64,000 nucleotides of DNA, taken from Branchiostoma floridae (taxonomy: Eukaryota > Chordata > Leptocardii > Amphioxiformes > Branchiostomatidae). Shown here in pieces: positions 1 to 11,797 of this stretch. The notes under the pieces are model-generated. The model had not been told where the DNA came from. It did no database searches and saw nothing but the letters and a program-made list of their open reading frames with translations. The translations under genes and the position numbers were made by a program. The DNA lies in contig NC_049989.1 of NCBI RefSeq assembly GCF_000003815.2, positions 13,189,078 through 13,253,077 on the forward strand. The letters are read 5' to 3'. Position 1 is the stretch's first letter, and each line of letters starts with the position of its first letter.

Positions 1-1400
1 TTGACGCAGAACAGCGTTTTTTGCTGGGTATTTTTTTGGAAACATGTCCGTGGGAATATCAGCGAGGCGGCGACGTAGGGATATCAGACCGTCAACAAAA
101 GTCGCACGGCGGCTAACGGCGCAGCGAAGATACTAGCGCTATAAATAAGCGCTTCAACTAAGGATGGCAACCCGTACAATATTTTTGTATACTGTTGAGC
201 TAAGTAAAGTTTGTTGTTTATGAGGTTTTAGTTGTCTTTGAAGCTTTGACCCGAAATATTTTAAAGTCAAACTGCTGAAGAGAAGTAAGTGACTGCTACG
301 ATTATCGTAGATATGGCCCTAAAAAAACTGATAAAAGAAGCCTTCTCAATAGCCTAAAATGCAAGAGCTTCCGGGGGGGCTTCGCCCACCTGGGTCCCCC
401 CCACAGTGGCCCTGCCCCTGGACCCCGCCAGGGACATTCGGCGGCCCCCGGACCCCTGTCCGACGCTTTGAAAAAATCCTGGCGAGAAGTCTGTACGGCC
501 TGAGTCTTCAAGTTAACGTATTGTGTGGTCCCGCTTATGAATATTAATTAGCCTTCGCTTTCCTCTTCGCTGATTGGCTGAACCATTAATTGAATTAACT
601 CTTCCTGCCGGCTAGACGCAGGTGCAGATGTCGGCTCTGTGGGGTGAACGTCCGAAAGGTCACGGCATGGAGAACGAAAGAAAACCAATTTCCCCTAAAA
701 AAAGTGCTGTAATTAAGCCTTTTACAGTACTTTATGCCAAAAATTTTACTTGGATCATTTTACCAACTATATTATGCCTATCTATACCAAATGTTACTCA
801 TACCAGGGTACAGGGGTGCAAAATATACCGTTATAAGACCGTCAACAACAGTCGCACGGAGCTAACAGCGCAGCGAAAATACCATCGCTAGCGTTTCAAC
901 TTCGGATAACAAGTTATAAGTTTGTTTTTAGTTGCCTTTGACGGTTTGACCTGAAACAGTGTTACGCTAAACTCCTGAAGAGAAGTTAAGTGACTGCTGC
1001 GATTATCATAGATATGCCCCTAAGAACTGATACAATATAAAGCCTTCTGAATAGTCTAAAATGCGAGAGCCTTAGGCGGGCTTTGCTCCCCCTGGCGGGA
1101 ACACTGCTATATACGGGATCATGAGGCCCCGCTTATGAATATTAATTAGCCTTTGGCCTCCTCTTCGCTGATTGGCTAGGTCTTTGATTCAATTAACTCT
1201 CCGGCTGACGCGCACAGGTGTGGCTCTGTGCGGGGTCACGGAAGGTCACGTCAGGAGGCCAAAAGAAAACAAATTTCCCCTCAGAAAAGTGCCAAAATTA
1301 ATCATTTTAAAGTTGTTTATGTCAAAAATTTTACTTGAATCTTGTTACCAAGTATCTAATGCCTATCTATACCAAATTTCAGGTCATTTAATTGTAATAC
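1..1400. repeat. two diverged direct copies of one repeat unit
   Basis: Two diverged copies of the same block lie head to tail. The segment beginning near 86 (agaccgtcaac, then cagcgaagatac) recurs near 836. The segment beginning near 534 (cttatgaatattaattagcc, then cgctgattggct) recurs near 1132. Offsets are 750 and 598 bases, so the copies differ by internal deletions. Open frames here (for example 359-547 and 622-891) lie in repeat sequence and show no recognisable domain, so I do not call them genes. Family unknown. Confidence 0.7.
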
Positions 1401-1930
1401 CAGGGTACAGGAGCCAAAAGTGTCCTTTTTTGGTCAAAAATTGGCCAAAAATCGCAAAAATAAGCATTGTGTTGCACTGTACACCAAAAGTGNNNNNNNN
1501 NNNNNNNNNNNNNNNNNNNNNNNNNNNNNNNNNNNNNNNNNNNNNNNNNNNNNNNNNNNNNNNNNNNNNNNNNNNNNNNNNNNNNNNNNNNNTTTTTTGG
1601 TCAAAAATTGGTCAAAAAATCGCAAAAATAAGCATTTTGTTGTACTGTACACCAAAAGTGTTCTTAAATTTATATGGGGGCATTATCAAGGCACATCTCT
1701 GTCAAATTTCAGCTCATTTGGTTGTAATACCAGGGTACAGGGGCCAAAAGTGTCCTTTTTTGGTCAAAAATTGGTCAAAAAATCGCAAAAATAAGCATTT
1801 TGTTGTACTGTACACCAAAACTGATATTGAATCTATATGGGGGACTTATCAAGGCACATCTGTGCCAAATTTCAGCTCATTCGGTTATAATACCAGGGTA
1901 CAGGGGGCCCAAATATACAGTTTTGGTCTT
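1380..1930. repeat. tandem repeat of about 170 bp, interrupted by an assembly gap
   Basis: Copies each contain accagggtacagg, then a ttttttggtcaaaaattgg block, cgcaaaaataagcatt and tgtactgtacaccaaaa. They are seen near 1400, near 1593 (start lost in the gap), near 1728 and, in part, near 1897. The N run at 1493-1592 falls inside the array, consistent with a collapsed or unresolved tandem repeat. A long open frame across 1172-1951 is simply the repeat read through the Ns. Confidence 0.75.
1493..1592. other. assembly gap (100 N)
   Basis: A run of 100 N within the tandem repeat. The round number suggests a gap of unknown real size. Confidence 0.98.
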
Positions 1931-2333
1931 AAGATGACCAAAAAACCTTAATAAAATCATTTAAGAGACAGATATGGAAAAAATGAAAAAAACGCCCGAG
2001 GGTATTGGCCCACTCTACCCTTGTGCCAAATTTCAAGTCATTCGGTTGAGGAACAACGGAGATACCGTGTTCTGAAGATTTGACAGGAGAAAGAAACATT
2101 ACGAATACAATATATTTCACCATACCTATGGTATGGCTGAAATATAATAAAAAAACACCACCAAGAGATGTGGTACCCTGACAATTGTGTTTTTAATGTT
2201 CAACAAAGAAGTTTAAACGCTACATAAATCGACGCAGGCTGAAGCAGCACACATCGCTTAACATGCGGCAAACAAAAGCATTCATAATCCATTAACCACG
2301 TGTCTCACAGATTCAAAATCATATGTCCATAGT

Positions 2334-2736
2334 TAGTGGTGAGTACCTAAACTCATATTCAGGTTCAGGTCCGGATTCAGGTCCAGCAGTTCAGGTCCAT
2401 CATTGCATATTATGTGCACTATAATTTTTTTGAGGAGGAGGAGGGGGGATGGTGCATATAAAATTGCATGTTAGCATGAATTGAAATGCAATGTGAAAAA
2501 TACACGCAAATTATATACAGCCAGAGTACAATGTGACATGTTTTTGGTCTTTTACCAGTGCAAATTTCACTGTCTATGGAAGGTTTTAGATGGTTTAGAA
2601 CAATAAAAGGGAACATAAGTGACAGATAGCTTTTTGCAAGTCCGGACTTGGCTCCGGACATTTAGGTTTCTTTTGGACTTGGACTTAAACATTTTTAGGT
2701 CCAATTCCAAGTCCGGGCTTTAGGTACGCACCACTA
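2334..2736. mobile_element. short non-autonomous hAT-type transposon, 403 bp
   Basis: Terminal inverted repeats begin TAGTGGTGAGTACCTAAA on the left and TAGTGGTGCGTACCTAAAG on the right (reverse strand). The element is flanked by a perfect 8-bp duplication TCCATAGT at 2326-2333 and 2737-2744. An 8-bp target duplication with a YAGNGGTG-type terminus is diagnostic of the hAT superfamily. Subterminal sequence is rich in degenerate aggtccgga/ggtccaggt motifs. No transposase is encoded. Confidence 0.85.
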
Positions 2737-2753
2737 TCCATAGTTCAACTCCC

Positions 2754-3218
2754 ATGTATATTGCATTGTACCTGTTACAATTGTCGTGCAATAAAGTACT
2801 AAGTTCTATGAAACCACTTTTGCAAACAATCGGACGAGGAATCGAGGATATTTACAAACTTGAGTGTCGTTTACATGTATGTACATGTATTTTACGTCTT
2901 AACAGTGTCAGAACGAATCCGAATCATGTGGCAAAGAAACATCCGCAGAACATCGAATGCAAAATTAAGGGCATGCTATTTGTTTCTATCCTCACGGTAG
3001 AGATGCAACCAGATAAATTCGCCCTGATAGACAGCCAGAAAGACGTTTCAATATCTGTAAATTATTGCCCCATCCTTGAAGAGACTCGGGAGCTATATTA
3101 CGGCTGGATACCAGGCTATCCACATTCACAAAGTTTCACGGCTGCCATAGCTGATCATAGCTTGCTGACTGTAACTTTTACTGCATTACATGAAGTATTT
3201 ACTGTGTGGCGCTTTTGA
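2754..3218 (+). other. open frame of 154 codons, coding status doubtful
   Basis: This is the longest frame between the first repeats and ARMC5. I recognise no domain, signal peptide or membrane segment in it. Its beginning (caattgtcgtgcaataaagtac) is similar, in reverse orientation, to sequence near 30525-30550, so at least the 5' part is dispersed repeat. It lacks a convincing splice or promoter context. I record it only because of its length and would not treat it as a gene without transcript support. Confidence 0.12.
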
Positions 3219-3466
3219 TAAGAACACCATAAGCAGCTTTTTTTGAGGGGTATTAGATTCTGTCTAGTGGGTTTAATCATGTTTCACACAAGAAATCCAT
3301 ACGCTTGCAATTTATCTAAGTAAAACTAGATGGCTTGAAAATAACGGTACATTGCAGGTAACGTTACTGCATGCATTTTTGGAGTAGGTAGACTTGAATA
3401 TACTGTAGTCCCAAAGAATATCCCTAAAACTTTATAATGGAATAGCCCGAAGAGTGCACAGAAGAT

Positions 3467-3478
3467 CCAAGATGGCGA
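3467..3478 (+). promoter_or_regulatory. YY1-like site overlapping the ARMC5 start codon
   Basis: The sequence CCAAGATGGCGA matches the YY1 consensus (AAnATGGC) and also contains the proposed ATG at 3472-3474. YY1 elements embedded in the start-codon region are known for many animal housekeeping promoters. No clear TATA box is seen just upstream. Functional role is inferred. Confidence 0.45.
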
Positions 3479-3726
3479 CAGTTGAAAATGACCCCGTTTC
3501 GCAAGCGATTTGGCAACTAAAAAGAGGCACAAACAACGTTGTCTACAGTTCTCTGGTCAAGATTCGGACGGAATGTATAAAAAGGGAAGGCGGGGTGTCC
3601 AAATTCCGTGAATTGGGAGGGATTCAGGCGTTAATTTTGCAAATTCAAAGGCCTAACCCGAAGATCGCTGACGTAGCTCTCAGCATCCTGGCCAACTGTT
3701 GTATGGAGGGGGAGACGAGGCGTGAG
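3472..3726 (+). CDS. ARMC5: ARMC5 coding exon 1
   Basis: 85 codons from ATGGCGACA to CGTGAG, followed by donor gtatct; ends in phase 0. It encodes the N-terminal helix and the first armadillo repeat (FRELGGIQALILQIQ, VALSILANCCMEGETRRE). The frame stays open into the intron until 3807, but splicing at 3726/3830 restores homology to the ARMC5 family. Intron 1 is only 103 bp. Confidence 0.88.
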
Positions 3727-6700
3727 GTATCTATATCTTCATATAATAAGCAATTATATGCCTCAAATTGTAAAATACGACGTGAATCATATGTTACATA
3801 TGACTAAAATTGTGTTCCTTTATTTGAAGGTACGAAAAACAAGAGGACTGTCACCATTAGGTAAGTGTATATTTTTTAAACACCCCATATTGTGAATCGA
3901 ACCTTCCTATGCCAAATATGTCTAGTAGCCATGTCCTTATTTAGACTGGCAAATTTTAATACATGCATTTAGTTAGGTTGTACCACGTTTTGCGGGGGTT
4001 TCCAGGTTATCAGTATGAATGACAGGTGCTCTGTGCTTTAAGCGTTTCTTTGACAAACTTCTTTAGGTTACATTTATGGTCTGAGGGGAAAATTATGAGA
4101 AGCAACTGAACAACATACTGGAAATGCAGTTATCTTTGCAAAGATTTAATTTCGTGGAAGGGAGAAAATGGAGTGTCAAAGTTCAAAGTACAATACTGTA
4201 AATGCATTTAATTTCGTGGTAGCAGGGAAAAATGACTGTTCGCTGTGGTTTTAAGTTTGCAGTAGCACCATGCACTACATTCTCTTACTACCATGGAAAA
4301 ATGTTTGCGGTGGTTTTAAGTTCGCGGTGAAGGGGCCACCGCGAAAACCGTGAACATTAAACCATCGCGAATGTTTCTGCATTTACAGTAATGCGGCAGG
4401 GCTACAGTCACATACATGTACTGTAACGTTATATAGTAACAGTATAGTATTGGAAACACCAGTGGTTTTAAAAGCGTCATCGACAAAAACATGAACGTAA
4501 AACATGAAATGATTAATCATTGATGAGATGTTAGGTTGGAAGATCGTAATGTCTTCTGACAAACGATCTAAGAATCCACCTGAATCTTTGTCAGAAATAA
4601 AACAGGCAGTCAGAAAACGTTATGATCTACATTTTGTGACATCTGCTTGGAGATAAGTCTTTTCAGCCCTTCAGATTTACATAATTTCACTTTTTTTTCT
4701 TTTCGCAGTGAACCTTCTGAAAGTGTTAAAATCCGACAGCCTGCTGAACCGTGCATCCCGAGCCATCGCCAACCTTGCTCTCGACGTCACCAACGCGCAG
4801 GTCATCCACAGTCTCAAGGGAGTCCCTGCTCTCATCGACGTCCTCAACAACACGGAAAGTAGCGAGTGCCGCCAGAGCGTAGTCCGTGCCGTCCGGAACC
4901 TCGCGGATACGGAGGAGCACAGAGACGAGGTGATTCGCTGCGAGGGTCTCCAGGCCGTGGTGGAACTGCTCAAGCTAGACGACGTCCCGCTTGTTACCCA
5001 AGCCGTGCGGACAGTCACCCAACTGACCAAGAACTGCACGTTTGAGTGTGCGCGGCAGGTCTCGGAGGGAACGGGGATATCGTCACTAGTCGAACTGGCC
5101 TCGCACGTCAAACCAGTCATAAAAAAGGAAGCCCTTCTCTCGCTCGTTAACCTGACCTCACATGGCAGCATTAGGCCCGATATCGGAAACGCAGGCGGGA
5201 TACAAGTCTTCGTAAGAGAGATAAAGGCTAGTCAGGACATCTCTAATGTTTTACCGTTGGTAAATGCTTTATGTTTGTGCTGCAGGGAGGCTATCAACAG
5301 GCTCAGGGTTAGAGAACTCAAAGGACTTGAACTTCTAGTTTCTCTGTTGAAGTCTCCGTCTTGTAAAGATGTCCATGAGAGACTTGTGGGGACTTTCCTG
5401 TGCTTTTTCTATGACGAGCCCAGCTTGGAGGTGCTACGGGGCGAGGGACTTATTCCTCTGTTAATGGCCAAACTACTGGACAGTGTTAGCGTCTCATCCA
5501 CAGACGAAGATTTGAGAGACAGCGGAAAGTCTGCCCCCTCTTCGGCTTGGTTTTCTGCCTCATGCGACTTCCCGACGGAGTTTAACCGATTCCCCGATCC
5601 GTTAACCCCGTCTAACAAGGCCTCCAGTTTTGTCAGCATGCAGACGTGGCTGCAGCAGCAGCCGGAGTATTCCTCCGAGCTCGGGCAGCTCAGTCCGGGA
5701 AGCGCCAGCCCGCAGTGGTCACCGGCAAGCAGTACCGTGTCCTGCTCGGACTCAAGCGACGGGAACGAGGAACCCGCGCCGCGAGTCTTCAGCCCCCAGA
5801 TACACTGGACAGAGGAAGATGAGACACTACCGGAAAGAGAGGAAGACGAGAGCGAGAGCAACTCTGAAGGTGTTGAGGATGCAGCACAGTTAGAGCCGTC
5901 AACATCCGTAGATACCAGCATGCAAGAACCTCCTTGCTCACCCGTGTCTGTGTCAGAGGACGGACCAGAATCAACAACATTTCACCCCATAAGAACAGAT
6001 GCTTGCTCCGATTACTCCCCATCTAGTCCTCCTAGGAAGCGGCGACGCCCAAGCTCTAGCCCGGGTCCCAGGCTTCAGCCAGGCAGTAGAAGTCCGCAGG
6101 CTAGCGGCAGCCCCCCTGCACGGGAATTCAGAAGAGATGAAACCACTGAAAGCGTAACGGGGGACGTTGTGCCAGGCAGCCCCGTAGGACTGATTCCCTT
6201 AACAACAGACCACATGATGAATCCGTCCTCTCTATCCTGTGCCCCCCTGGTGATCAGAGTGGAAGAGCCCAAAGACATGGAGCACAACATCCTTCTCCTC
6301 CTCTCTAGGTACTCCCAGATGGTAGATCCCAGCGGTTGCCTGGTTACCAAACAGTGTGTGAATGGACTGGTAGACTACATTCACTCGGCCCCGCACCCAA
6401 ACCCCCGCTGCACACGCATCCTCAACCGCCTCACCTGTAATCCCAACTGTTTCGAAGCCTTCATCACAGCCCACGCCCTGCATAAAATACACAACACACT
6501 CATGGCAACATCAACCCACACACATCATAGTGATCAGAGTGTTACGGTAGCTGAGGACACCAGCGGAGAAACAGTTTGTAAAGACAACACGATTGTTGAA
6601 GACAAGGAAGACCAAGATATGAACGAGCCAAGTTCTGTGTGCAGTACACCAAGGAAACAGAAGACGGAGGATAGCACTGGAGACGGAAGATCGGAGAGTC

Positions 6701-8210
6701 AGTACGGTGTCGGGTTGTCTCTACTCAGGAACCTGAGCGTTCAGGCGGAGTCGTCATACGGCAATGGGATCCTGACGCATCTCCTATCCACTGTCACAGA
6801 TGTGGAGAGGACTGCGTGTGCTCTGGCACTGCCCTATCTCTGCAGGTATGTAAGATACAACTTTTTTCCTGTTCCTGAATAAAAGAAGAAACCGATAAAA
6901 TCTGTACAAGTATCCAACAGGAAAGTGCTGTAAATGCAGAAACTTTTGCGGTGGTTTAATGTTCGCGGTTTTCGCTGTGGCCGCTTCGCCGCAAACTTAA
7001 AACCACCACGAACATTTTTTCATGGCAGTAAGAGACTACAGGACATGGTGCTACCGTGAGATTAAAACCCCCGCGAAAAGTCCTTTTCCCAGCTACTGCA
7101 AAATTACATCCCCGCAAACTTAAATGCATTTACAGTAACAAGATGAATTGCGAATTCTTCCTATTTAGATGTTTGGCTACCAAGCATTTCCAGTTAAGCA
7201 GCAGTTTATCAGATGTGCAGAATTCTTTCTGTGTTTTTAGTTGTGAGATTTTTACTTCACACAATTGGTCAAAACCCCGACCAATATAAGTTTTTTTTTT
7301 TCTCAGTCACAGAATTTTTTTTCCCTACCTTTTCAGGAGCAGAGCACTGAGAACAAAGATGCTGATTGAAGAGAGAGGACTTCAGCGTCTTGTAGACATT
7401 GTTCAGAACAGCAAAGATGAGCTGCTGTCCCTCGCAGTGGACAGTGTTGTCATGGTAATGTCAGGATGGGACAAAAGGGACCAAGACAACTCAGATATAG
7501 AGGCAGAAGGATCTGACTTGAAGGAAGACTCTACCACAGACATTGAGACGTTGGGAAGTACAAGTGAAGTGACCAAAGCAGTGGAATCTGTACACATACA
7601 AACAGGTACGCCTGAGTGTAGATATGAAACACTGTCGGACCGACATGACGTCGTTTTCAGACTGGAAGACAAGTCTGCTGTCTCGGGATGCAGACGAGTC
7701 ATAGCGGAGAAATCCGCGGTCTTTGCCGCCATGTTGGAAGGGCATTACTCCGAGTCGGCCCAGAGCGAGGTCAACATCACGGGCGTTTCTCATGATGCGT
7801 TTTTGTATCTCGTACACTTTATACATGGATGTAGGCATAATGACTGTACTGCAATGACAACGATTTGTATTAAGGAGGGGGATAGTGTAGAGACTAGCCA
7901 GCCAGAACAGCCAGTAGGACTGGAGATTTTGGCTGTGGCTAATAAGTACCTTCTGCCAACGCTGCAGGACAGTATGGCGGATGTGATGTTACAGCAAACG
8001 TTGTACATATCACCTGGAAGCGTGTTGAAACTGTACTTGTACGCGGTGCACCACAGGTGCGAAAGGCTCGTAGAACACTGCGTCCGTTTCCTCACGTGCG
8101 GGAAGATGTCGAGAGAGGAGAGAGTGAAGTGTTTCAGGGACTTAGCTGACTGTGGAGAAGAGAAACCTGCATTTCACAAACTTGAAGAAATTCTCAAGGC
8201 TTACGTGTGA
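3472..8210 (+). CDS. ARMC5: ARMC5 (armadillo repeat-containing protein 5), spliced gene with four coding exons
   Basis: Joined exons 3472-3726, 3830-3860, 4709-6845 and 7337-8210 give 3297 nt, 1098 aa plus stop (human about 935 aa). Residues about 30-345 form armadillo repeats, with family signatures such as NRASRAIANLALD, SVVRAVRNLAD and GNAGGIQVFV. Residues about 350-620 are a low-complexity Ser/Pro/Glu region with a basic cluster PPRKRRRP near 536. A second helical-repeat region spans about 620-860 (RCTRILNRLTCNP, LSLLRNLSVQ), and a BTB domain with helical tail follows from about 905 (DVVFRLED, VIAEKSAVFAAMLEGHYSES). In vertebrates ARMC5 is a CUL3 substrate adaptor that targets RNA polymerase II subunit RPB1, and its loss causes adrenal hyperplasia. 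That role here is inferred by homology. ATG 3472 is the first in-frame ATG, with A at -3 and G at +4. Confidence 0.93.
3830..3860 (+). CDS. ARMC5: ARMC5 coding exon 2 (31-base micro-exon)
   Basis: Acceptor tttatttgaag, then 31 bases, then strong donor gtaagt. It enters in phase 0 and leaves in phase 1, encoding VRKTRGLSPL plus the first base of a valine codon. Joined to exons 1 and 3 it reads RREVRKTRGLSPLVNLLK, a continuous armadillo repeat matching the family pattern (EVRxxGGxxPLVxLL). It is too short to be found by ORF scanning; phase and homology support it. Confidence 0.88.
4194..4390. mobile_element. palindromic MITE (TACTGTAAATGCA family), in ARMC5 intron 2
   Basis: Begins tactgtaaatgcattt and ends with its inverse tgcatttacagta. 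The interior carries repeated ttcgcggtgg/ccaccgcgaa motifs in opposite orientation, so the strand can fold back. A related fragment lies just before it (about 4120-4170). The same family recurs at least eight more times in this window. Confidence 0.8.
4709..6845 (+). CDS. ARMC5: ARMC5 coding exon 3 (main exon)
   Basis: Acceptor tcttttcgcag, then TG completing a valine codon, then 2137 bases to the donor AG|gtatgt; ends in phase 2. It encodes most armadillo repeats, the Ser/Pro/Glu-rich linker, the basic cluster and the start of the second helical-repeat block (family-like GVGLSLLRNLSVQAESS). Base composition is clearly more GC-rich than the surrounding introns. Antisense open frames within it are shadows. 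Confidence 0.93.
6928..7137. mobile_element. palindromic MITE (TACTGTAAATGCA family), in ARMC5 intron 3
   Basis: Starts gctgtaaatgcagaaac and ends aatgcatttacagta, with internal ccaccacgaacat and cgcggtggttt arms. The open frame covering part of it (7056-7289) is not a gene. Confidence 0.8.
7337..8210 (+). CDS. ARMC5: ARMC5 coding exon 4 (BTB domain and stop)
   Basis: Acceptor ccttttcag, one base completing the arginine codon AG|G, then 290 further codons and TGA at 8208-8210. It encodes the last armadillo-like helices (SRALRTKMLIEERGLQRLVDI), an acidic linker and the BTB domain (DRHDVVFRLED, CRRVIAEKSAVFAAML, VNITGVSHDAFLYLVHFIHG) with a BACK-like helical tail (VLKLYLYAVHHRCERLVEHC) ending LEEILKAYV. 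A weak polyadenylation signal, ATTAAA at 8434-8439, lies 224 bases after the stop. Confidence 0.93.
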
Positions 8211-8779
8211 TCAAGATGCGTTAATATGGTTATAGGGCGAAGACATGGAGAAGGGCTGACACCTTAGTTAGTCCTTAAAAGATCAGCGAATTTTTGTTCA
8301 AAAGGTTATGGTTCAATTGACTCAGAGTGGAGAAATTGAAATGTTTTTAGACTCTTTAATTCCCATGAAGGTTTATCTTGACAGAAACTATTGATGGATG
8401 TAGTTTCTACGATTTTTTTTTTGTGAGCAGCTGATTAAAAGTACGAATCCAACCAAATGACATCCCAGTGGTTCTAAATATTCTATCTACTTTTGTGTCT
8501 CGTGAATTAGAGCTAAATGTGCAGTAAGGAATATCATGCTTCAACAACCTCTTCTCCTTTTACCCTGGTTCCTTCAGTTCAGGATTTTCATACATCATCA
8601 GTGATACTTCTAAGTTACAGTAATTATTGAATTTTGTTTGACTCCTTGACCACAAACTTAAAACCACCAGTTTCCATTTCTTACAGTATATTTGATCCAA
8701 GCATGATCAATGCCCTGACTTTTAACCCTTTTGCTGCTGTGGTTGCCTTTTGTCACCATATTTATATTGTTTACAGGGT

Positions 8780-9032
8780 TAAGATGGTATCTCACTGCAC
8801 TTGGGGCACTGTGGGGTTCGTAGATTACTCAGCGAATTTCAGAGATGAACAAATTCTCTTACGTTATGTGTATTTTGTTGTTTTCTTAGTCATACTTTTA
8901 CGTATTATGCAATTATCTAAATTATAAAAAAAAGTGGTGAAAATAACACAATAGTCCCGCAGTGAACGAACCCCACAGTGCAGCACCGGTGCCCCAAGTG
9001 CAGGGAGATACAAACAAAATGTACCACCTTTA
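8780..9032. mobile_element. MITE with termini like AAGGTGGTATCTCACTGCAC
   Basis: The left end reads taagatggtatctcactgca then cttggggcac. The right end contains ggtgccccaagtgcaggga then accacctttag, its inverse. A second copy sits at 21925-22172. The interior is AT-rich and non-coding. It lies downstream of ARMC5 on the shared 3' flank. Confidence 0.75.
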
Positions 9033-9365
9033 GGTAACAGGTTTTAAAAAGCCATTTTGAGAATCGTTCTGACCCAAAGATGATGGTCTAATGCTTCTTG
9101 AAACTAGAAATTAACTAATAGTTGCACATGGAATCAAAGGCCCAACAAAATTGTCTGAAAATGTAACAGAACTGGATTTAATGAAAGGGATTTGATCGGA
9201 GTGGAGGATAATTGAACGAGTGAATACGACAGTCGGAATTCTCGCAGGCGTACAGTACATGTAATTCATGTCATCATAAACACAATACAAAGTGAAATTT
9301 CCCTTACTCAAGTATCCATAGAATTTCATTAGCAGATACATGTTCTTTTGGATGACGAATAACTA

Positions 9366-9562
9366 NNNNNNNNNNNNNNNNNNNNNNNNNNNNNNNNNNN
9401 NNNNNNNNNNNNNNNNNNNNNNNNNNNNNNNNNNNNNNNNNNNNNNNNNNNNNNNNNNNNNNNNNNNNNNNNNNNNNNNNNNNNNNNNNNNNNNNNNNNN
9501 NNNNNNNNNNNNNNNNNNNNNNNNNNNNNNNNNNNNNNNNNNNNNNNNNNNNNNNNNNNNNN
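9366..9562. other. assembly gap (197 N)
   Basis: A run of 197 N between the 3' ends of ARMC5 and paxillin. The non-round length suggests a sized gap. Confidence 0.98.
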
Positions 9563-11797
9563 CTTTTTGTTAAGATTGAAACAGCCATTCAAAACAACAT
9601 GCCAAAGGAAAAGTCAGTAATACACCCATGTAGTAACAACAAAATTTGTCATTCTGAAGATATGGAAATGGTGGCATACCAGTTCCAGTACTGTGTCTAA
9701 TACGTTCTTTCTGTTGTCCAACATGACTGTAAGATATCACGTTTCATACACTCACGACTGTATCTCTTACGCATGTACATCACCACATTAGAATAACATT
9801 GAGATAATTAATGCCTTGCTAACAAATAGTGTTATGTTGACTAACTGTATGCAAAATCTTATCCCAATCATACCTCAGCTACAAAGCGTAACACTGATGC
9901 TACTTTGACAAAAGTAGGGCTACACAAATTTCTTTCCTAGGTTGTCATTATCAGACATTACAAAATGAATATAAAGCCACAATGAAAACTGGCTGGAAGG
10001 AATACTTATTGGTATTTGACGTAGTCCTTCCCTGAAACTTTGCGTACTATAGTGCAATCTTTTAGGTCAATGTTTTAGTGTCGCTTTTAGAGTTTTAACT
10101 TTATCTTTTTAATCCAAGAAAGAAGAAATTAAATTGGTATAGCCTAACTGGTCTTAATATGGCTGTTCCTTTGTACCTCCTGACTCGCCGTACACACATG
10201 GACACAAACAAACATGCAACTAAATGCTATAACCCTACAACACTTAGTTGGAATTATTCACAATAAACTATATTGGGGGGAAAAAGATTTTTATACAACA
10301 TAAATAGCCAACAAACCAAGCAACCAAATGATACATACATAATATATAATGCAACCTTTTACACATTTCTCCTATAGATTTATCATTATACTTAGAAATA
10401 TGGTGTAATACTTGCGTGATTCTCATTAAGAAGCATACGGTCAAAGCTTATAAATACACAATTACTGACAGCCAACTACGGTAATACAGTTTGTAGCAAT
10501 TATAATAGACCTGATATGTGGATAAGTACAGTATCGTAAGAAGCATTCATCTTAGAAATTGTAGTGGCCATACATATATGAAACATTGGCTAAAGTATAA
10601 CTGTAGGAATAAATGAATAAGATGCTATGAACATTCAATAAGTCAAAGTGGCTCTACGGTATCTTTTGTCTCAATTTTATTCTGAATACTCTGTGGTACA
10701 GTACATGTAGGAAGTCATTCTTTAATTCTTATCCGTAATATCTCTTATAAAGCAGGCAGTTATACAGGTATATCTTACTATAAGGTTAATTTGTGTGTTG
10801 AGACAAGAATGCAGCTTCAAAGGTGAATCAAATGTAAATGGTTTCCTGCAATAAGCTAGCGCACAGTTTGAAATGCACATGTGCAGAGTGATACATGGTG
10901 GGTAATACATGTAATATGTCAAATTCGAAGGACCCTGTCAAAATGCAAAGAATTGACAGTTTCCTTCAACTTTTAACATGTTGCCCATAATAAATCATAA
11001 TGCCCATGTGCAACTTAAACCATAAACTACATTTCAGTTTATTACAGAAACAACTGCAAAATTATTGGTCAGCATCAGCTAGCTTTATAGGAATATAAAG
11101 ATCTGGTCTTCTTTTGGAGTACAGAGATTTTTGTCAAAGACTACTCCAGAACTATCCAAACAAAAAGCATTTACATTTGGAAGGCATATGTCCTCAAGTC
11201 AGAGACTAGTCCCCAGTGTCACCACACCCCCCTAAAGAAGAGTTAGATTGTTCCAAGACTACTTCACCTTTAGTTAATAATTACAAAGAGACAGGAAAAA
11301 AGACACCCTGTCAATCTTTTGTGGTGACCCCCCTACTAGAACTGCATGGTTCAACCCATCCTTATAAAAATTTGTGTGTATCTTTTTTTTCTTTTTGTTA
11401 TTCAATCCTCTCTATATGTTTCTAAACATGTCCTTTTATCATTCTAAATTCAATGTCTGTCAAAATTCATACCACATTTGGATTGAAAAAGTCATAATCA
11501 ATGGTAATTGTTGGCCTAAACAAAAATTAGATTTCAAGCAGAATTCCATTCTTTGAATCAAGCAAAATTGTACCTAAAATATACATGTTTGAAAATAATC
11601 TCTCTCATTGGCTGGATAGTAACAAAGTTTCCTCTTTGCTGATTGGATATTAAGTAGCCAATCACTGGTTACATAGGGCTCAATTTGCAATAAGCAGCAG
11701 TCTGATTGGTTACTGTTTCAGACTATATTCTAAGTCAGTAGATACTATCTAACCATCTTCGTTTTCACAACACCCTGTCGTACCGTCCAACATTAGT
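9563..11797 (-). other. AT-rich 3' flank of paxillin, possible long 3' UTR
   Basis: No coding potential and no copy of the repeat families seen elsewhere stands out here, apart from a possible fragment near 10115 (aattaaattggtatagcc). Several tttatt hexamers (for example 10676-10681 and 11038-11043) would be AATAAA signals on the minus strand. How much of the stretch is transcribed cannot be decided from sequence. Short open frames here are uninformative. Confidence 0.35.

Noticed and set aside
1172-1951. 259-codon open frame
   Set aside because: It crosses the N gap and reads through tandem repeat units. No protein domain.
4677-5171. 164-codon minus-strand frame
   Set aside because: Antisense shadow of ARMC5 exon 3.
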